Below, piece after piece: positions 8,847 to 16,715 of a stretch of 64,000 nucleotides of DNA. The position numbers were made by a program, and so were the translations under genes. The stretch lies in NCBI GenBank assembly GCA_002256115.1, contig NKIK01000021.1, positions 1-64,000 of the forward strand, given 5' to 3'. The notes below the pieces were generated by a model, which was not told the origin of the DNA, searched no databases, and saw nothing but the letters and a program-made list of their open reading frames with translations. Source of the stretch: Burkholderiales bacterium PBB3. Its GTDB lineage: Bacteria; Pseudomonadota; Gammaproteobacteria; Burkholderiales; Burkholderiaceae_C. How positions within the stretch are numbered: position 1 is the first letter of the stretch; each line of letters starts with the position of its first letter.

Positions 8847-10241
8847 ATGTCCTTGCGCCTGAAGTTTGTACTGGCTCTGCTGTTCAGCAGCATCGCCTCG
8901 GTGGCGCTGGTGGGTGGAGTGGCCTATGTGCAGTTGACCGATAAATTCGACTCACTGCGCCGCCAGCAGGCCAGCTTGCATTTCATTGCGTCGGTGACCG
9001 ACTACCTGACGCGCTACGGCGGTAGTTGGCAAGCCGCCAGCGCGGTGATGCCGTTTCGCCAGTTCATGGAACAGCAGGGCTCTGGCAACGGCCAGCAAAA
9101 GCCACAACAACGGCCGCCGCGGCCTGATGGCCCACCCGATCAGTCCCGCGGCCCGTCCCCTGGTGATGACCGCCGACCTGCGCCTGATGGCCGTCCCGCC
9201 GGTCCCGATGGCAGGCCGCCCGGTCCGCCCGATGCGGGCCCAGAGGGTGGCCCGCGACGGAATGACGCGCCACCGTTCCGTTTTATCTTGCTGGATTCCC
9301 AGTACCGCGTGCTGCTGGGTGCGGGCGATTATGCGCATGACGTCGTGGCACCGCCCGAGATCCAACGCGATGCCACGCCCATCGTCATCAATGGCAAGGT
9401 TGAGGCCTATGTAGCACCGCAAGGCGTGCTGGCACCGGGCAAGCAGGACATCGAATACCTGGCCGCCATGCGCGAGGCCCTGGGCTACGGCGCAGCGGCG
9501 GCAGCGGTGCTGGCATTGGGTCTGGGTTTGTTGTTGGGCAATGGCCTGAGCGCGACGCTGCGCCAATTAACCCGCGCGGTCAAGGCCATGCGCGGCGGCG
9601 CCTTGCGACAAAAGGTGCCGGTAGAAGGCGGCGGTGAAATCGCCACGCTGGCCACCGCCTTCAACCAGATGAGTGAAGAACTGGCGCAGAGCCATGAGGC
9701 ACTTCAGCTATCCAACCAAACCATTCTGGAGCAGGCCAGCCAGCTCAAAGAGATGAGCATCCGCGACGCGCTGACCGACCTCTACAACCGCCGCCACTTT
9801 GACGAGCAGGCGCAGCAGCTGTTTGAGCAATCGGTGCGCCACGGCCACCCCATGACGGTGGTGATGGGGGATATTGATTTCTTCAAACGCATTAACGATA
9901 CCTACTCGCACGCTACGGGCGACGTGGTGCTCAAACAGATTGCTGAGATTTTGCGCACCCACATGCGTATCTCTGATGTGGTGGCCCGCTATGGCGGCGA
10001 AGAGTTCGTCATCATCCTGCCTGAAACCCCGCTGCCCCAGGCTGCCGCGCTGTGCGACAAGCTGCGCCAGGTGATTGAGGGTTTCCCATGGACCAATGTG
10101 CACCCCGACCTGCGCGTGACCATGAGCATGGGCCTGTGCGCCGATGTGGCCGCAGGCACCGTACATGCCATGCTGGACAAGGCCGATGGCCTGCTCTACC
10201 GCGCGAAGGAAATGGGGCGCAACCGGGTGTGCTTCGCTTGA
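8847..10241 (+). CDS. membrane diguanylate cyclase with HAMP and GGDEF domains
   Basis: The 464-residue protein has TM1 at residues 7-28, a periplasmic region that includes a Pro/Gly/Asp-rich stretch (about 80-135) and a sensor-like part, TM2 near 212-233, a HAMP segment near 234-285 and a C-terminal GGDEF domain. The active-site loop reads RYGGEEF (GGEEF near residues 383-387), so cyclase activity (2 GTP to c-di-GMP) is expected. RISD lies five residues before GGEEF and fits the RxxD product-inhibition site. The start is preceded by AGGA. The low-complexity PPDGRP-like periplasmic insert is unusual. The gene stands alone, about 110 nt after the vWA gene. Confidence 0.92.
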   Translation: MSLRLKFVLALLFSSIASVALVGGVAYVQLTDKFDSLRRQQASLHFIASVTDYLTRYGGSWQAASAVMPFRQFMEQQGSGNGQQKPQQRPPRPDGPPDQSRGPSPGDDRRPAPDGRPAGPDGRPPGPPDAGPEGGPRRNDAPPFRFILLDSQYRVLLGAGDYAHDVVAPPEIQRDATPIVINGKVEAYVAPQGVLAPGKQDIEYLAAMREALGYGAAAAAVLALGLGLLLGNGLSATLRQLTRAVKAMRGGALRQKVPVEGGGEIATLATAFNQMSEELAQSHEALQLSNQTILEQASQLKEMSIRDALTDLYNRRHFDEQAQQLFEQSVRHGHPMTVVMGDIDFFKRINDTYSHATGDVVLKQIAEILRTHMRISDVVARYGGEEFVIILPETPLPQAAALCDKLRQVIEGFPWTNVHPDLRVTMSMGLCADVAAGTVHAMLDKADGLLYRAKEMGRNRVCFA

Positions 10242-10243
10242 TC

Positions 10244-10666
10244 CTACTTAGGCGTTGAGGGCCAAATCGGCCGTTCAGGCCGTGGATAGTGCGGGAGCAG
10301 CTTCTTTTTTGATAGCGAATCCGCTTGCTTTTCAAAGCCCGATGTCGCGGTGCCTTGGTGGAAACGCATCTTCCAGCCGCCATCGGTGCGCTGCCACAGT
10401 GACGCGCGATTCGTATGGCGCTCAAGCTGGCCTTGTTCATTGACACGCGCAGACCGGTAGGTGAGCAGAGCCAGATTCTCCGCCAGCGCCTCGACCGCAA
10501 AATCCTGCGACCAAATCACTGCCGTTACGTCCTGCGTTGAAACACTGTCCACGATTTCTTGGCGTGTGTAGTGCGCGCCCGAACGGCCGAATTCGCGGAA
10601 AGAGGGGTGCAGCAGAGCTTCTAGCACATGATCAAGAAGGGGCAGATGAACTGCCCCGACGGCCAA
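10244..10666 (-). CDS. NTF2-like / DUF4440 family protein, probably altered at both ends
   Basis: The central 100 residues (ALLHPSFREFGRSGAHYTRQ through SLWQRTDGGWKMRFHQGT) look like the small NTF2-like DUF4440 family. No ATG is available: the frame opens with TTG at 10666 after an in-frame stop further upstream, and the usual N-terminal helix is short, so the start may be lost. The last about 25 residues (from about FEKQADSL to the stop) are encoded by Repeat A copy 3 read from its opposite strand, so the natural stop seems to have been replaced by repeat sequence. It is convergent with the diguanylate cyclase, with 2 nt between the stops. It may be a decaying gene. Confidence 0.5.
   Translation of the reverse strand: MAVGAVHLPLLDHVLEALLHPSFREFGRSGAHYTRQEIVDSVSTQDVTAVIWSQDFAVEALAENLALLTYRSARVNEQGQLERHTNRASLWQRTDGGWKMRFHQGTATSGFEKQADSLSKKKLLPHYPRPERPIWPSTPK
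10263..10316 (+). repeat. Repeat A copy 3, inside the 3' end of the NTF2-like gene
   Basis: A consensus-like 54-nt copy with the GGCC-GTTCA-GGCC mini-hairpin. AGCT is at 10299-10302 and TAGC at 10313-10316. It lies antisense inside the C-terminal coding part of the NTF2-like gene. Confidence 0.9.
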
Positions 10667-10748
10667 ACCATGTCTGCAGCCAACCCGTTCTACAGCCTTG
10701 CCGCTTGATCACCAGGCCAACTGCCCAACTCTTTTCGGCCCGACCTCA

Positions 10749-12629
10749 CTATCGCAACACAACCGACAAAAGTCGCTCTCCAATTTGACTCAATGGATGG
10801 GTCCAATCTAGAGGCTTTAGCTGTCTTAAAAGCGTTACCGATGGGTACCATGGGGAGTCGGACCTATTGAGCTGCCAACGCCAGTCAGGGTTAAAGGGTA
10901 GCAACACCAAGGTAGGCTTCCCAAGTGACCCACTCAGGTGCGTGATGCTTGTATCGACACAAATAACAGCATCCATCAAGTCACAAAGTGCCGCCATATC
11001 AGCGAAATCTTTGATTTCGCTGCGGAAGTCGACAATTTCTGGGTTTTCCTGAAGCGTGTTCAGATCGATGGGCCTGATATCGTATTGCAAGCTGACGTAC
11101 TGATACTCTTTGGGAAGATAGGGCAATAGATTTTCAAGGCGAAGACTGCGCCTCTCATCGTTTTTATGACTTTGACTGCCGCTCCAGGCGATCCCAACTC
11201 GAATTTTTCCGGTGTCTTTAAGCTTCTCGAGCCAAACCTGCCTTCTTTTGACATCGCTGTGAAAATAGCAAGTTCCCGATGGGATAGATAGCACCGTGGT
11301 GCCAAATGCCAATGGCAGGCTCAACAGCGGACACTGAACATCAAAGTGCGGCATCTGTGAATCATTGTCGACGACCAGGCTGAAAGGGAATTGGAACTGC
11401 AATAGTTCAACGAGTGGTTGTGGTACCTTGAATACAATATTTGCGCAACGTTGAGCAACAAGCGGGATGTAGCGGCAGAACTGCAATGTATCTCCGTACC
11501 CCTGTTCTGCATGGATCAGTATTGTCTTTCCGGCAATATCAGATGTGCCATCCCACTGTGGATATTGAAAGATACCAGTTGGTATCGTGCCGCTGATGGC
11601 GGGCAACTTCCACCTGCTTTCATATAAGGGCCACCCTCGATCAAGATCACCCTGCTGCAGCGTCGCCATGGCCAGCCCGTAATGAGCGGTCCAGAGTTCC
11701 GAGTCGGATGCGATAGCCGCCTTGTAACTCGCTATTGCATCGTCAACCAGAAGGAGATCCATTTGCGCGATGCCGCGGTGCAGATGCGCTTTCGTAAACC
11801 CCGGGCGCAGCGAGATCGCCTGGGCGTATGCCTCAATGGATCGTCCCGGCTGGTCTAGCTTCATCCAGACGTTGCCAAGTTGTAAGTGTGTATCGGCTTG
11901 ACGCGGGTCGATCCGAACGCTGCATTGGAGGCTTGCCAAGGCCGATTCAAACTGCTTGAGTCGCATTTGAGCCAATGCCCGATTGCTATAGGCGAGTCCA
12001 AGGTCCGGGTTGATTTCAATTGCGCGATTCATACTCTGAATCGATTGTTCATAACGTCCAAGTGAAAACAGAACGACGCCTCTGTCGCAGTAGGCGTCGG
12101 CGTCCAGTGGATCGTGGCACAGACCCTCTTCGAAACAGTCCAGAGCCTGATCATGCCGCTTAAAGACACGATGCCAATTGGCCAAGGAGAATGCTTTCTG
12201 AGCGGCAGATTTAGCTTCTGCTGAAACCATCAGAGGCTGACGTAGCTGCTTCTGGGAGATCGCTAGACCAACCTTGGCATCAACATATTCAGGTTTCAGT
12301 ACGAGCGCTCTTTGAAGGCACTCCAGGGCGTCGTTGTGACGATTCACCGACTGATAGATCATTCCAAGGTTGCGTTGAGAGACCGCATTCCCAGAATGCA
12401 GTGCTATCGCCTGCGAAATGCGTTTGATGGCCAAGACGGGCCTGCCTTGATCGTAATCAATGAGCCCTGACATGTGCAACGCGCCGAAGTTCGATGGGTC
12501 GTGTCTCAGGATCTCCTGATAGATTTCTTTTGCACAATCAAGGCGACCCGCCTGATGTTCTGCAAGTCCTTCACGAAGTCTCACAGCAATGGGCTTCGAC
12601 TGCCTAGCATCTACGAATATATTTGGCAT
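10749..12629 (-). CDS. TPR protein with glycosyltransferase-like C-terminal domain
   Basis: The 626-residue protein has about nine tetratricopeptide repeats between residues 15 and 330, several with the signature spacing (for example AYSNRALAQMRLKQFESALASL). It ends with a domain of about 270 residues resembling the GT-B C-terminal half found in OGT/SPINDLY-like and glycosyltransferase-9-like proteins: ILIHAEQGYGDTLQFCRYIPL, then VGIAWSGSQSHKNDERRSL, then DAVICVDTSITHLSGSLGKPTLVLLPFNPDWRW. Bacterial members are often involved in modifying surface or flagellar proteins; the substrate here is unknown. By eye the gene is clearly AT-richer, with less biased codons than its neighbours, which suggests transfer. 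It has no operon partner. Confidence 0.8.
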   Translation of the reverse strand: MPNIFVDARQSKPIAVRLREGLAEHQAGRLDCAKEIYQEILRHDPSNFGALHMSGLIDYDQGRPVLAIKRISQAIALHSGNAVSQRNLGMIYQSVNRHNDALECLQRALVLKPEYVDAKVGLAISQKQLRQPLMVSAEAKSAAQKAFSLANWHRVFKRHDQALDCFEEGLCHDPLDADAYCDRGVVLFSLGRYEQSIQSMNRAIEINPDLGLAYSNRALAQMRLKQFESALASLQCSVRIDPRQADTHLQLGNVWMKLDQPGRSIEAYAQAISLRPGFTKAHLHRGIAQMDLLLVDDAIASYKAAIASDSELWTAHYGLAMATLQQGDLDRGWPLYESRWKLPAISGTIPTGIFQYPQWDGTSDIAGKTILIHAEQGYGDTLQFCRYIPLVAQRCANIVFKVPQPLVELLQFQFPFSLVVDNDSQMPHFDVQCPLLSLPLAFGTTVLSIPSGTCYFHSDVKRRQVWLEKLKDTGKIRVGIAWSGSQSHKNDERRSLRLENLLPYLPKEYQYVSLQYDIRPIDLNTLQENPEIVDFRSEIKDFADMAALCDLMDAVICVDTSITHLSGSLGKPTLVLLPFNPDWRWQLNRSDSPWYPSVTLLRQLKPLDWTHPLSQIGERLLSVVLR

Positions 12630-12970
12630 TCACGAAACAAGGAGTTACTGTTCCATTATGGCCTTTCGAGCCTTTCTGGATTGCTGCGGACTTCGGGGTC
12701 ATGCAGCAAGACCTCTAGCGCTCTCAAGGTTTTGAGTAAGGCGGTCACTTGGATTCCAAGTTGAGCTGAGTCCAAATGAAATCTGCGCTGTGAACAAGCT
12801 GAGTTGGGAACATGACTTCACATTCGGATGTTGTAAGTTGTTGATGACTAGCCGAGCAGAGGCCCCTCCCGCTACTATTCGCAAAGTCCAAACCAAATCG
12901 CCCGTTCAGCCCATGGATAGTGCGGGAGCAGCTTCGTTTTTAATAGCAGAATAGCTTTCTTTGCGTGTCC
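12630..12970. other. intergenic region before the first TacAT module
   Basis: This 341-nt gap carries Repeat A copy 4 at 12894-12947. The rest (12630-12890) is AT-richer like the TPR gene and contains only short, unconvincing open frames. It must include the promoter of the TPR gene, but I could not pick out boxes with confidence. Confidence 0.5.
12894..12947 (+). repeat. Repeat A copy 4, downstream of TacAT module 1
   Basis: A 54-nt copy (CATGGATAG variant of the core). AGCT is at 12930-12933 and TAGC at 12944-12947. It ends 23 nt from the toxin stop codon and forms the left bracket of the module. Confidence 0.9.
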
Positions 12971-13462
12971 CTAGTTCAATCGAACCGACTGAATCCGCAG
13001 CATCAACACCAGCGGGTCCATCTCCGATTCGCTGAACCCGTGGTGGGTGTAAAAAGCTTTGGCCCGGCCATGCAGGGCGTGGACCAGCAGCGCCCGGATA
13101 CCCACTTCCTGTGCCAATCGCTCGGTGCGCAAAATCGCATCCTGGAGCAAGTCAGAGCCCAGGCCTTTGCCGTGAAACGCCACATCGACCGCCAAACGTC
13201 CCAACACCATCACCGGCACAGGGTTTGGCATATTGCGCCGCACGGCGCTGGTGGCCGCCAAATGCGCCACGGCACCCGCGGCCAGGGCGTAATACCCTTG
13301 GGCTTTGTTGGCGTCATCCGCAACGACAAAGGTTCGGGATGCCCCCGACGATTGATTGCCCATCGCACGACGCCTGAGCCAATCGTTCAAGACAGGCTCA
13401 CCGCAGTCAAACGCGTTCAAGTCGTGATCAGCCCGGAGTAGCGCGGGTGCAAGCAGCTTCAT
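12971..13462 (-). CDS. GNAT acetyltransferase toxin (TacT/AtaT-like)
   Basis: The 163-residue GNAT fold protein has the hallmarks of the toxins that pair with DUF1778 antitoxins. It begins with FDCGEPVLNDWLRRRA, has an acetyl-CoA loop FHGKGLG after RLAVD, and the conserved Tyr in AKAFYTHHGF. Family members acetylate the amino group of charged aminoacyl-tRNAs and stop translation. The start at 13462 is chosen because its ATG overlaps the antitoxin stop as ATGA, the standard coupling in these operons; an ATG 9 nt upstream is less likely. Key residues look intact, so the toxin is probably active. Confidence 0.88.
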   Translation of the reverse strand: MKLLAPALLRADHDLNAFDCGEPVLNDWLRRRAMGNQSSGASRTFVVADDANKAQGYYALAAGAVAHLAATSAVRRNMPNPVPVMVLGRLAVDVAFHGKGLGSDLLQDAILRTERLAQEVGIRALLVHALHGRAKAFYTHHGFSESEMDPLVLMLRIQSVRLN

Positions 13463-13722
13463 TTTTCCCACAAAGGCTGGCGCGCCATCAAGCGATCCAG
13501 TGCGGGGTTGGGTTGAATGGGGGCGTCCAAAAGGGCGCTAAAACGTGCAAAAGCCGCACCGTCCAGCGAAAAGAAAGTGCTGTCCAGAACGATGGACTGC
13601 GCTTTTTCGCAAGCTGCTTCCAGCATGAAGTCAGATCGATTTCTGCCCAGGCTACTGGCAGCACGGTCAATCAGATCACGTTGATCGGATCGCGCCCGAA
13701 GATTGATGGCAATGTCCCGCAT
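13459..13722 (-). CDS. DUF1778 antitoxin (TacA-like)
   Basis: The 87-residue protein has an N-terminal ribbon-helix-helix DNA-binding part (INLRARSDQRDLIDRAASSLGRNRSDFMLEAACEKAQ) and a C-terminal tail (FARFSALLDAPIQPNPALDRLM) of the kind that wraps and neutralises GNAT toxins. It is first in a two-gene operon with the GNAT toxin. DUF1778 antitoxins usually repress their own promoter together with the toxin; a palindrome overlaps the likely -35 box upstream. Confidence 0.9.
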   Translation of the reverse strand: MRDIAINLRARSDQRDLIDRAASSLGRNRSDFMLEAACEKAQSIVLDSTFFSLDGAAFARFSALLDAPIQPNPALDRLMARQPLWEK

Positions 13723-13752
13723 AGATCTGTCCTTACAATGAATACACAGTGA

Positions 13753-13781
13753 AGCGTAGCCAAATGTCTATACATTGTCAA
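13753..13781 (-). promoter_or_regulatory. promoter and putative operator of TacAT module 1
   Basis: On the minus strand there is a perfect -35 TTGACA (13776-13781), 17 nt of spacer and TACGCT as -10 (13753-13758), about 30 nt before the antitoxin start. The -35 box lies within the 9-nt palindrome ATTGACAAT, a plausible site for the ribbon-helix-helix antitoxin. Confidence 0.5.
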
Positions 13782-13817
13782 TACAACTTGCTCGACTTTG
13801 TAGTTGAATATGCCGGT

Positions 13818-13871
13818 CAAATATGCTGTTTAGGCCGTGGATAGTGCGGGAGCAGCTCCTAAAAACATAGC
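13818..13871 (+). repeat. Repeat A copy 5, upstream of TacAT module 1
   Basis: A 54-nt copy. AGCT is at 13854-13857 and TAGC at 13868-13871. It has the same orientation as copy 4 and forms the right bracket of the module. Confidence 0.9.
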
Positions 13872-13931
13872 GATGGAGTTTTTACCGCTCTCGGCCACTA
13901 GCGTCTTGCTGCGCTGTGAATGCAGGCCGCC

Positions 13932-14330
13932 TTAAAAATCCAGCGCCAAATGCCAGCGGGCACCCAGCTCAGCCGCTTGCTGCAGCACTGCGCGGTATTC
14001 GCCCAAGTCTTCCAGGATGCCTGCGGCGTCTTGTAGCGCGTCGGGGTCTTTTTGGATGGCGGCGACGATGGCGTCAATGGTGTCCAAACCCGCCTGGGGC
14101 TCGAACCAGATCTCGTCCGTCTCGGCGTCGTCGGGCAGCTCCATGTCTTCGCCCAGCATGTCGGCCACGTCGTCCATCGACTGGCCCATAAAGTCTTCCA
14201 GCCTGGCGATGCCCTCGCGCTCACACAGGGCGTCTAGCTCTTCAATGGCGTGCGCCACGGATTTTCCGTTGACGAAGGTTTCAAACCCTGGCTCTTCGTC
14301 ATCCAGCTCAATGTAGTAAGCAACGGACAT
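13932..14330 (-). CDS. small acidic protein of unknown function
   Basis: The 132-residue protein is strongly acidic. The start at 14330 follows AAGGAG and is preferred over a longer frame inside the TonB-receptor gene. The sequence has an N-terminal beta stretch (YYIELDDEEPGFETFVNGKSVAHA) followed by helices rich in Asp and Glu (DFMGQSMDDVADMLGEDMELPDDAE) and no signal peptide or membrane segment, so it should be cytoplasmic. It lies 25 nt after the TonB-receptor gene on the same strand and may be cotranscribed. I do not recognise the family. Confidence 0.65.
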   Translation of the reverse strand: MSVAYYIELDDEEPGFETFVNGKSVAHAIEELDALCEREGIARLEDFMGQSMDDVADMLGEDMELPDDAETDEIWFEPQAGLDTIDAIVAAIQKDPDALQDAAGILEDLGEYRAVLQQAAELGARWHLALDF

Positions 14331-14355
14331 GGCGCACTCCTTGTAAAAGCGGTTT

Positions 14356-16560
14356 TTACATCTTAATCTCAACCCCGGCGTTGAAGCTAGTGCGCCCGAG
14401 GCGGCTGGTGTAGGTGCTGGAGTTGGCCCCGGCCAGCGCCAAGCTTTCATTGCCTGCAGGAAACAGGTTATTGGCCGACACCCGCACCGACAAAGTGCGG
14501 CTGACCACCCACTGGGCAAACATGTCTACGCTGCGGCTGCGACCTTGGTCCAGGCTCTGGCTCAGGGTTTGCTGGGTGCTGTAGCCGGGCGTAAAGGCCA
14601 GGCTGCCACCCATGGTGACGGGCACGCTGCTAAAGCGGTAGTCGGCCCCGAAGTTGCCCGACCAGGGCTGCTGACCATCCAAGCGGTTGTTGGGGCCGGG
14701 CAGGGCATCTACGCGCGACTGGTAATAGTTCAATGCACCGCGCAGGTTCAGGGCCAGCTTGGGGTCAAACAGGGTGGGCATCAGCTCACCAGCGCGGCCT
14801 TTAACCTCCAGCTCTAAGCCCGCAGTCTCAGCTTTGGAGAAGTTCACCGGCTGCGACACCCAGCGCGGCACCGTGGAGTAGCCCACAGTTTGCAAAGAGG
14901 TCACGTTGCGCATCAGGTCATTGACCTGGCGATAAAACACGCCAACGCTGATCAGGCCGCCGCCGCTTAGGTACTTCTCATAGGCCAAGTCCAGCCCCGT
15001 GGCCAGCTCGGGCAAAAGCGCGGGGTTGCCGATGCGGTCGGGCGCGAGTTCGGTGTTGGGCTTGGTCGTGTCAGGGAACAGGCTGCTCAGGGATGGCCGC
15101 GCCAGCAGTGCACCCAAATCGGGCGCTTTGTAGCTGCGGGTGATGCTGCCGCGGATGATGTCTTTGGCCGCTGGGTCGAGCTTGTAGTTCAGGTGCCACA
15201 TCGGCGTCACCACGGTGCTGGTGTTGCTCAGTGTGGTGGCATTGCCCTGGCTGCGTGTGGCAATGCGTTCACCCCGCACACCCAGGTAGGTAGACCACTG
15301 CTTGCTGATTTCCCATTCGTCTTGCAAATACAGGGCCTGGCGCTCAATGCGGGCCCCAAAGGGTTGGCCTTCAAATTCGGCAATTTGCGGCACGCCTTTT
15401 TCAGTGACGGCGCGCTTCTCGTCGCGCTGGCGCCACTCCAGGTCCCAGCCCACGGTCAGGCTGTGTTCGTCATTGATCAGGTGGCTGTAGTTGCCGGCTT
15501 GTGTCGCGCTCAGGTCGGCGTTGTCGGCCAGCACGCTGCGCTGCACTGCGCCTTGCCTGAATGTCTGCCCATCAAACGAACCCATGGATGAAGAGAAACC
15601 CGCTTTGAGTTCAATGCGATCCGTGCCGCTGAAGTGGTTGACCCACTGCAGATTGCTGCGCACGTTTTGCCAACCACCTTGGTAAGCGCCATCGTCGTCA
15701 AAACTGGGTTGCCCCTGCACGGTTTGGCGGACGTAGCTAGAGCGGTTATTCCACTGCCCTTTTTGCAAAAAGGACTGCCAGGTCAGGGTTTCGTCATCGC
15801 TGATCTTCCAGTTCAGGCGGGGCCCCAGATTGAAGCCGCGGCCATGGTTGAACTGGGTATCGCGCTGGTCCGAGCGCGCGGGCAGGCCGTCCAGGCCCGG
15901 TGTGTTGCGCAGTACGGTGGCCTCGTTTTGGTTGCGCCACTCAAATACGGAAATGGGGAAGGACAAAGAAATGCCGCCCCATTTTTCACCCAAGGTGTAG
16001 CCGCCCGACACCGTGGGGCGGTCTACGCTGTAGCCCATGCCAAGGCGCAGGTCGCGTTGTGAGCTTTTGGGCGCTTCTTTCAGGATGATGTTGATCGCAC
16101 CGGCCACAGCCTGGGCGCTTTGGTTGGCGGTGGGGCCTTTGGTCACTTCAATGCGCTCTACCTGCGCGGGGTCGAGTTGGTCCAGCGCAAAGCCGGGTGG
16201 CGCGGGGTCGCCATTGAGCAGTACCAGCGTATAGCCTGAGCCCAGGCCCCGCATGCGCGGCGCATTGCCCTGCATGGTCACGCCGGGCAGGCGCTTCAGC
16301 ACATCGGCCACGTTGTTGTCGCCGTATTTGTCCAGCTCGTCGCGGCCATACACCTGCTTGGCAATTTGGGCGCGGCGGCGCAGATCGTTGTCGGCCTGTT
16401 TGCCCATGATCTCTACGCGGTCCAGCTTGCTGCCGGGCGCACGCGCGGGCGCGTCACCAGGGCTGCCGGGCATGTCTTGCGCGCTGGCGCAAGGCACCAG
16501 GCAGGCAGACATGCCGACTGTGACCAATGTGCCCCACACGGCAGCTGTGATGTGTTTCAA
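14356..16560 (-). CDS. TonB-dependent outer-membrane receptor
   Basis: The 734-residue receptor starts at a TTG at 16560 that follows AAGGGAAT and places a Sec signal peptide at the N-terminus (AAVWGTLVTVGMSACLVPCASAQ). An ATG at 16641 would add 27 residues before it. The plug domain is clear (about residues 60-165: YGDNNVADVLKRLPGVTMQG, RGLGSGYTLVLLNG, VERIEVTKGP, AGAINIILKEAP), followed by a beta-barrel of about 550 residues. The last residue is Met, not the usual Phe or Trp, an atypical C-terminal barrel signal. Such receptors import siderophores, vitamins or sugars by TonB energy. No other uptake gene is nearby to hint at the ligand. Confidence 0.9.
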   Translation of the reverse strand: MKHITAAVWGTLVTVGMSACLVPCASAQDMPGSPGDAPARAPGSKLDRVEIMGKQADNDLRRRAQIAKQVYGRDELDKYGDNNVADVLKRLPGVTMQGNAPRMRGLGSGYTLVLLNGDPAPPGFALDQLDPAQVERIEVTKGPTANQSAQAVAGAINIILKEAPKSSQRDLRLGMGYSVDRPTVSGGYTLGEKWGGISLSFPISVFEWRNQNEATVLRNTPGLDGLPARSDQRDTQFNHGRGFNLGPRLNWKISDDETLTWQSFLQKGQWNNRSSYVRQTVQGQPSFDDDGAYQGGWQNVRSNLQWVNHFSGTDRIELKAGFSSSMGSFDGQTFRQGAVQRSVLADNADLSATQAGNYSHLINDEHSLTVGWDLEWRQRDEKRAVTEKGVPQIAEFEGQPFGARIERQALYLQDEWEISKQWSTYLGVRGERIATRSQGNATTLSNTSTVVTPMWHLNYKLDPAAKDIIRGSITRSYKAPDLGALLARPSLSSLFPDTTKPNTELAPDRIGNPALLPELATGLDLAYEKYLSGGGLISVGVFYRQVNDLMRNVTSLQTVGYSTVPRWVSQPVNFSKAETAGLELEVKGRAGELMPTLFDPKLALNLRGALNYYQSRVDALPGPNNRLDGQQPWSGNFGADYRFSSVPVTMGGSLAFTPGYSTQQTLSQSLDQGRSRSVDMFAQWVVSRTLSVRVSANNLFPAGNESLALAGANSSTYTSRLGRTSFNAGVEIKM

Positions 16561-16715
16561 AACCAATTCCCTTCGAGTTCGGATAGCCGCAAAGCCGATC
16601 TGGCATTTGCTAAAAAGAGCGATATTGTCGCCAGATGGCATGGCGCGGGCGGCGTCAACAAAAATTAGGCCTGCCCCAAGCGGGTCTAAGCGGGCCTAAA
16701 TGGACTTGAGCAGGC

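Noticed and set aside
12699-12896. A 65-codon minus frame upstream of the TPR gene
   Set aside because: There is no ribosome binding site or family resemblance, and it lies in AT-richer non-coding sequence.
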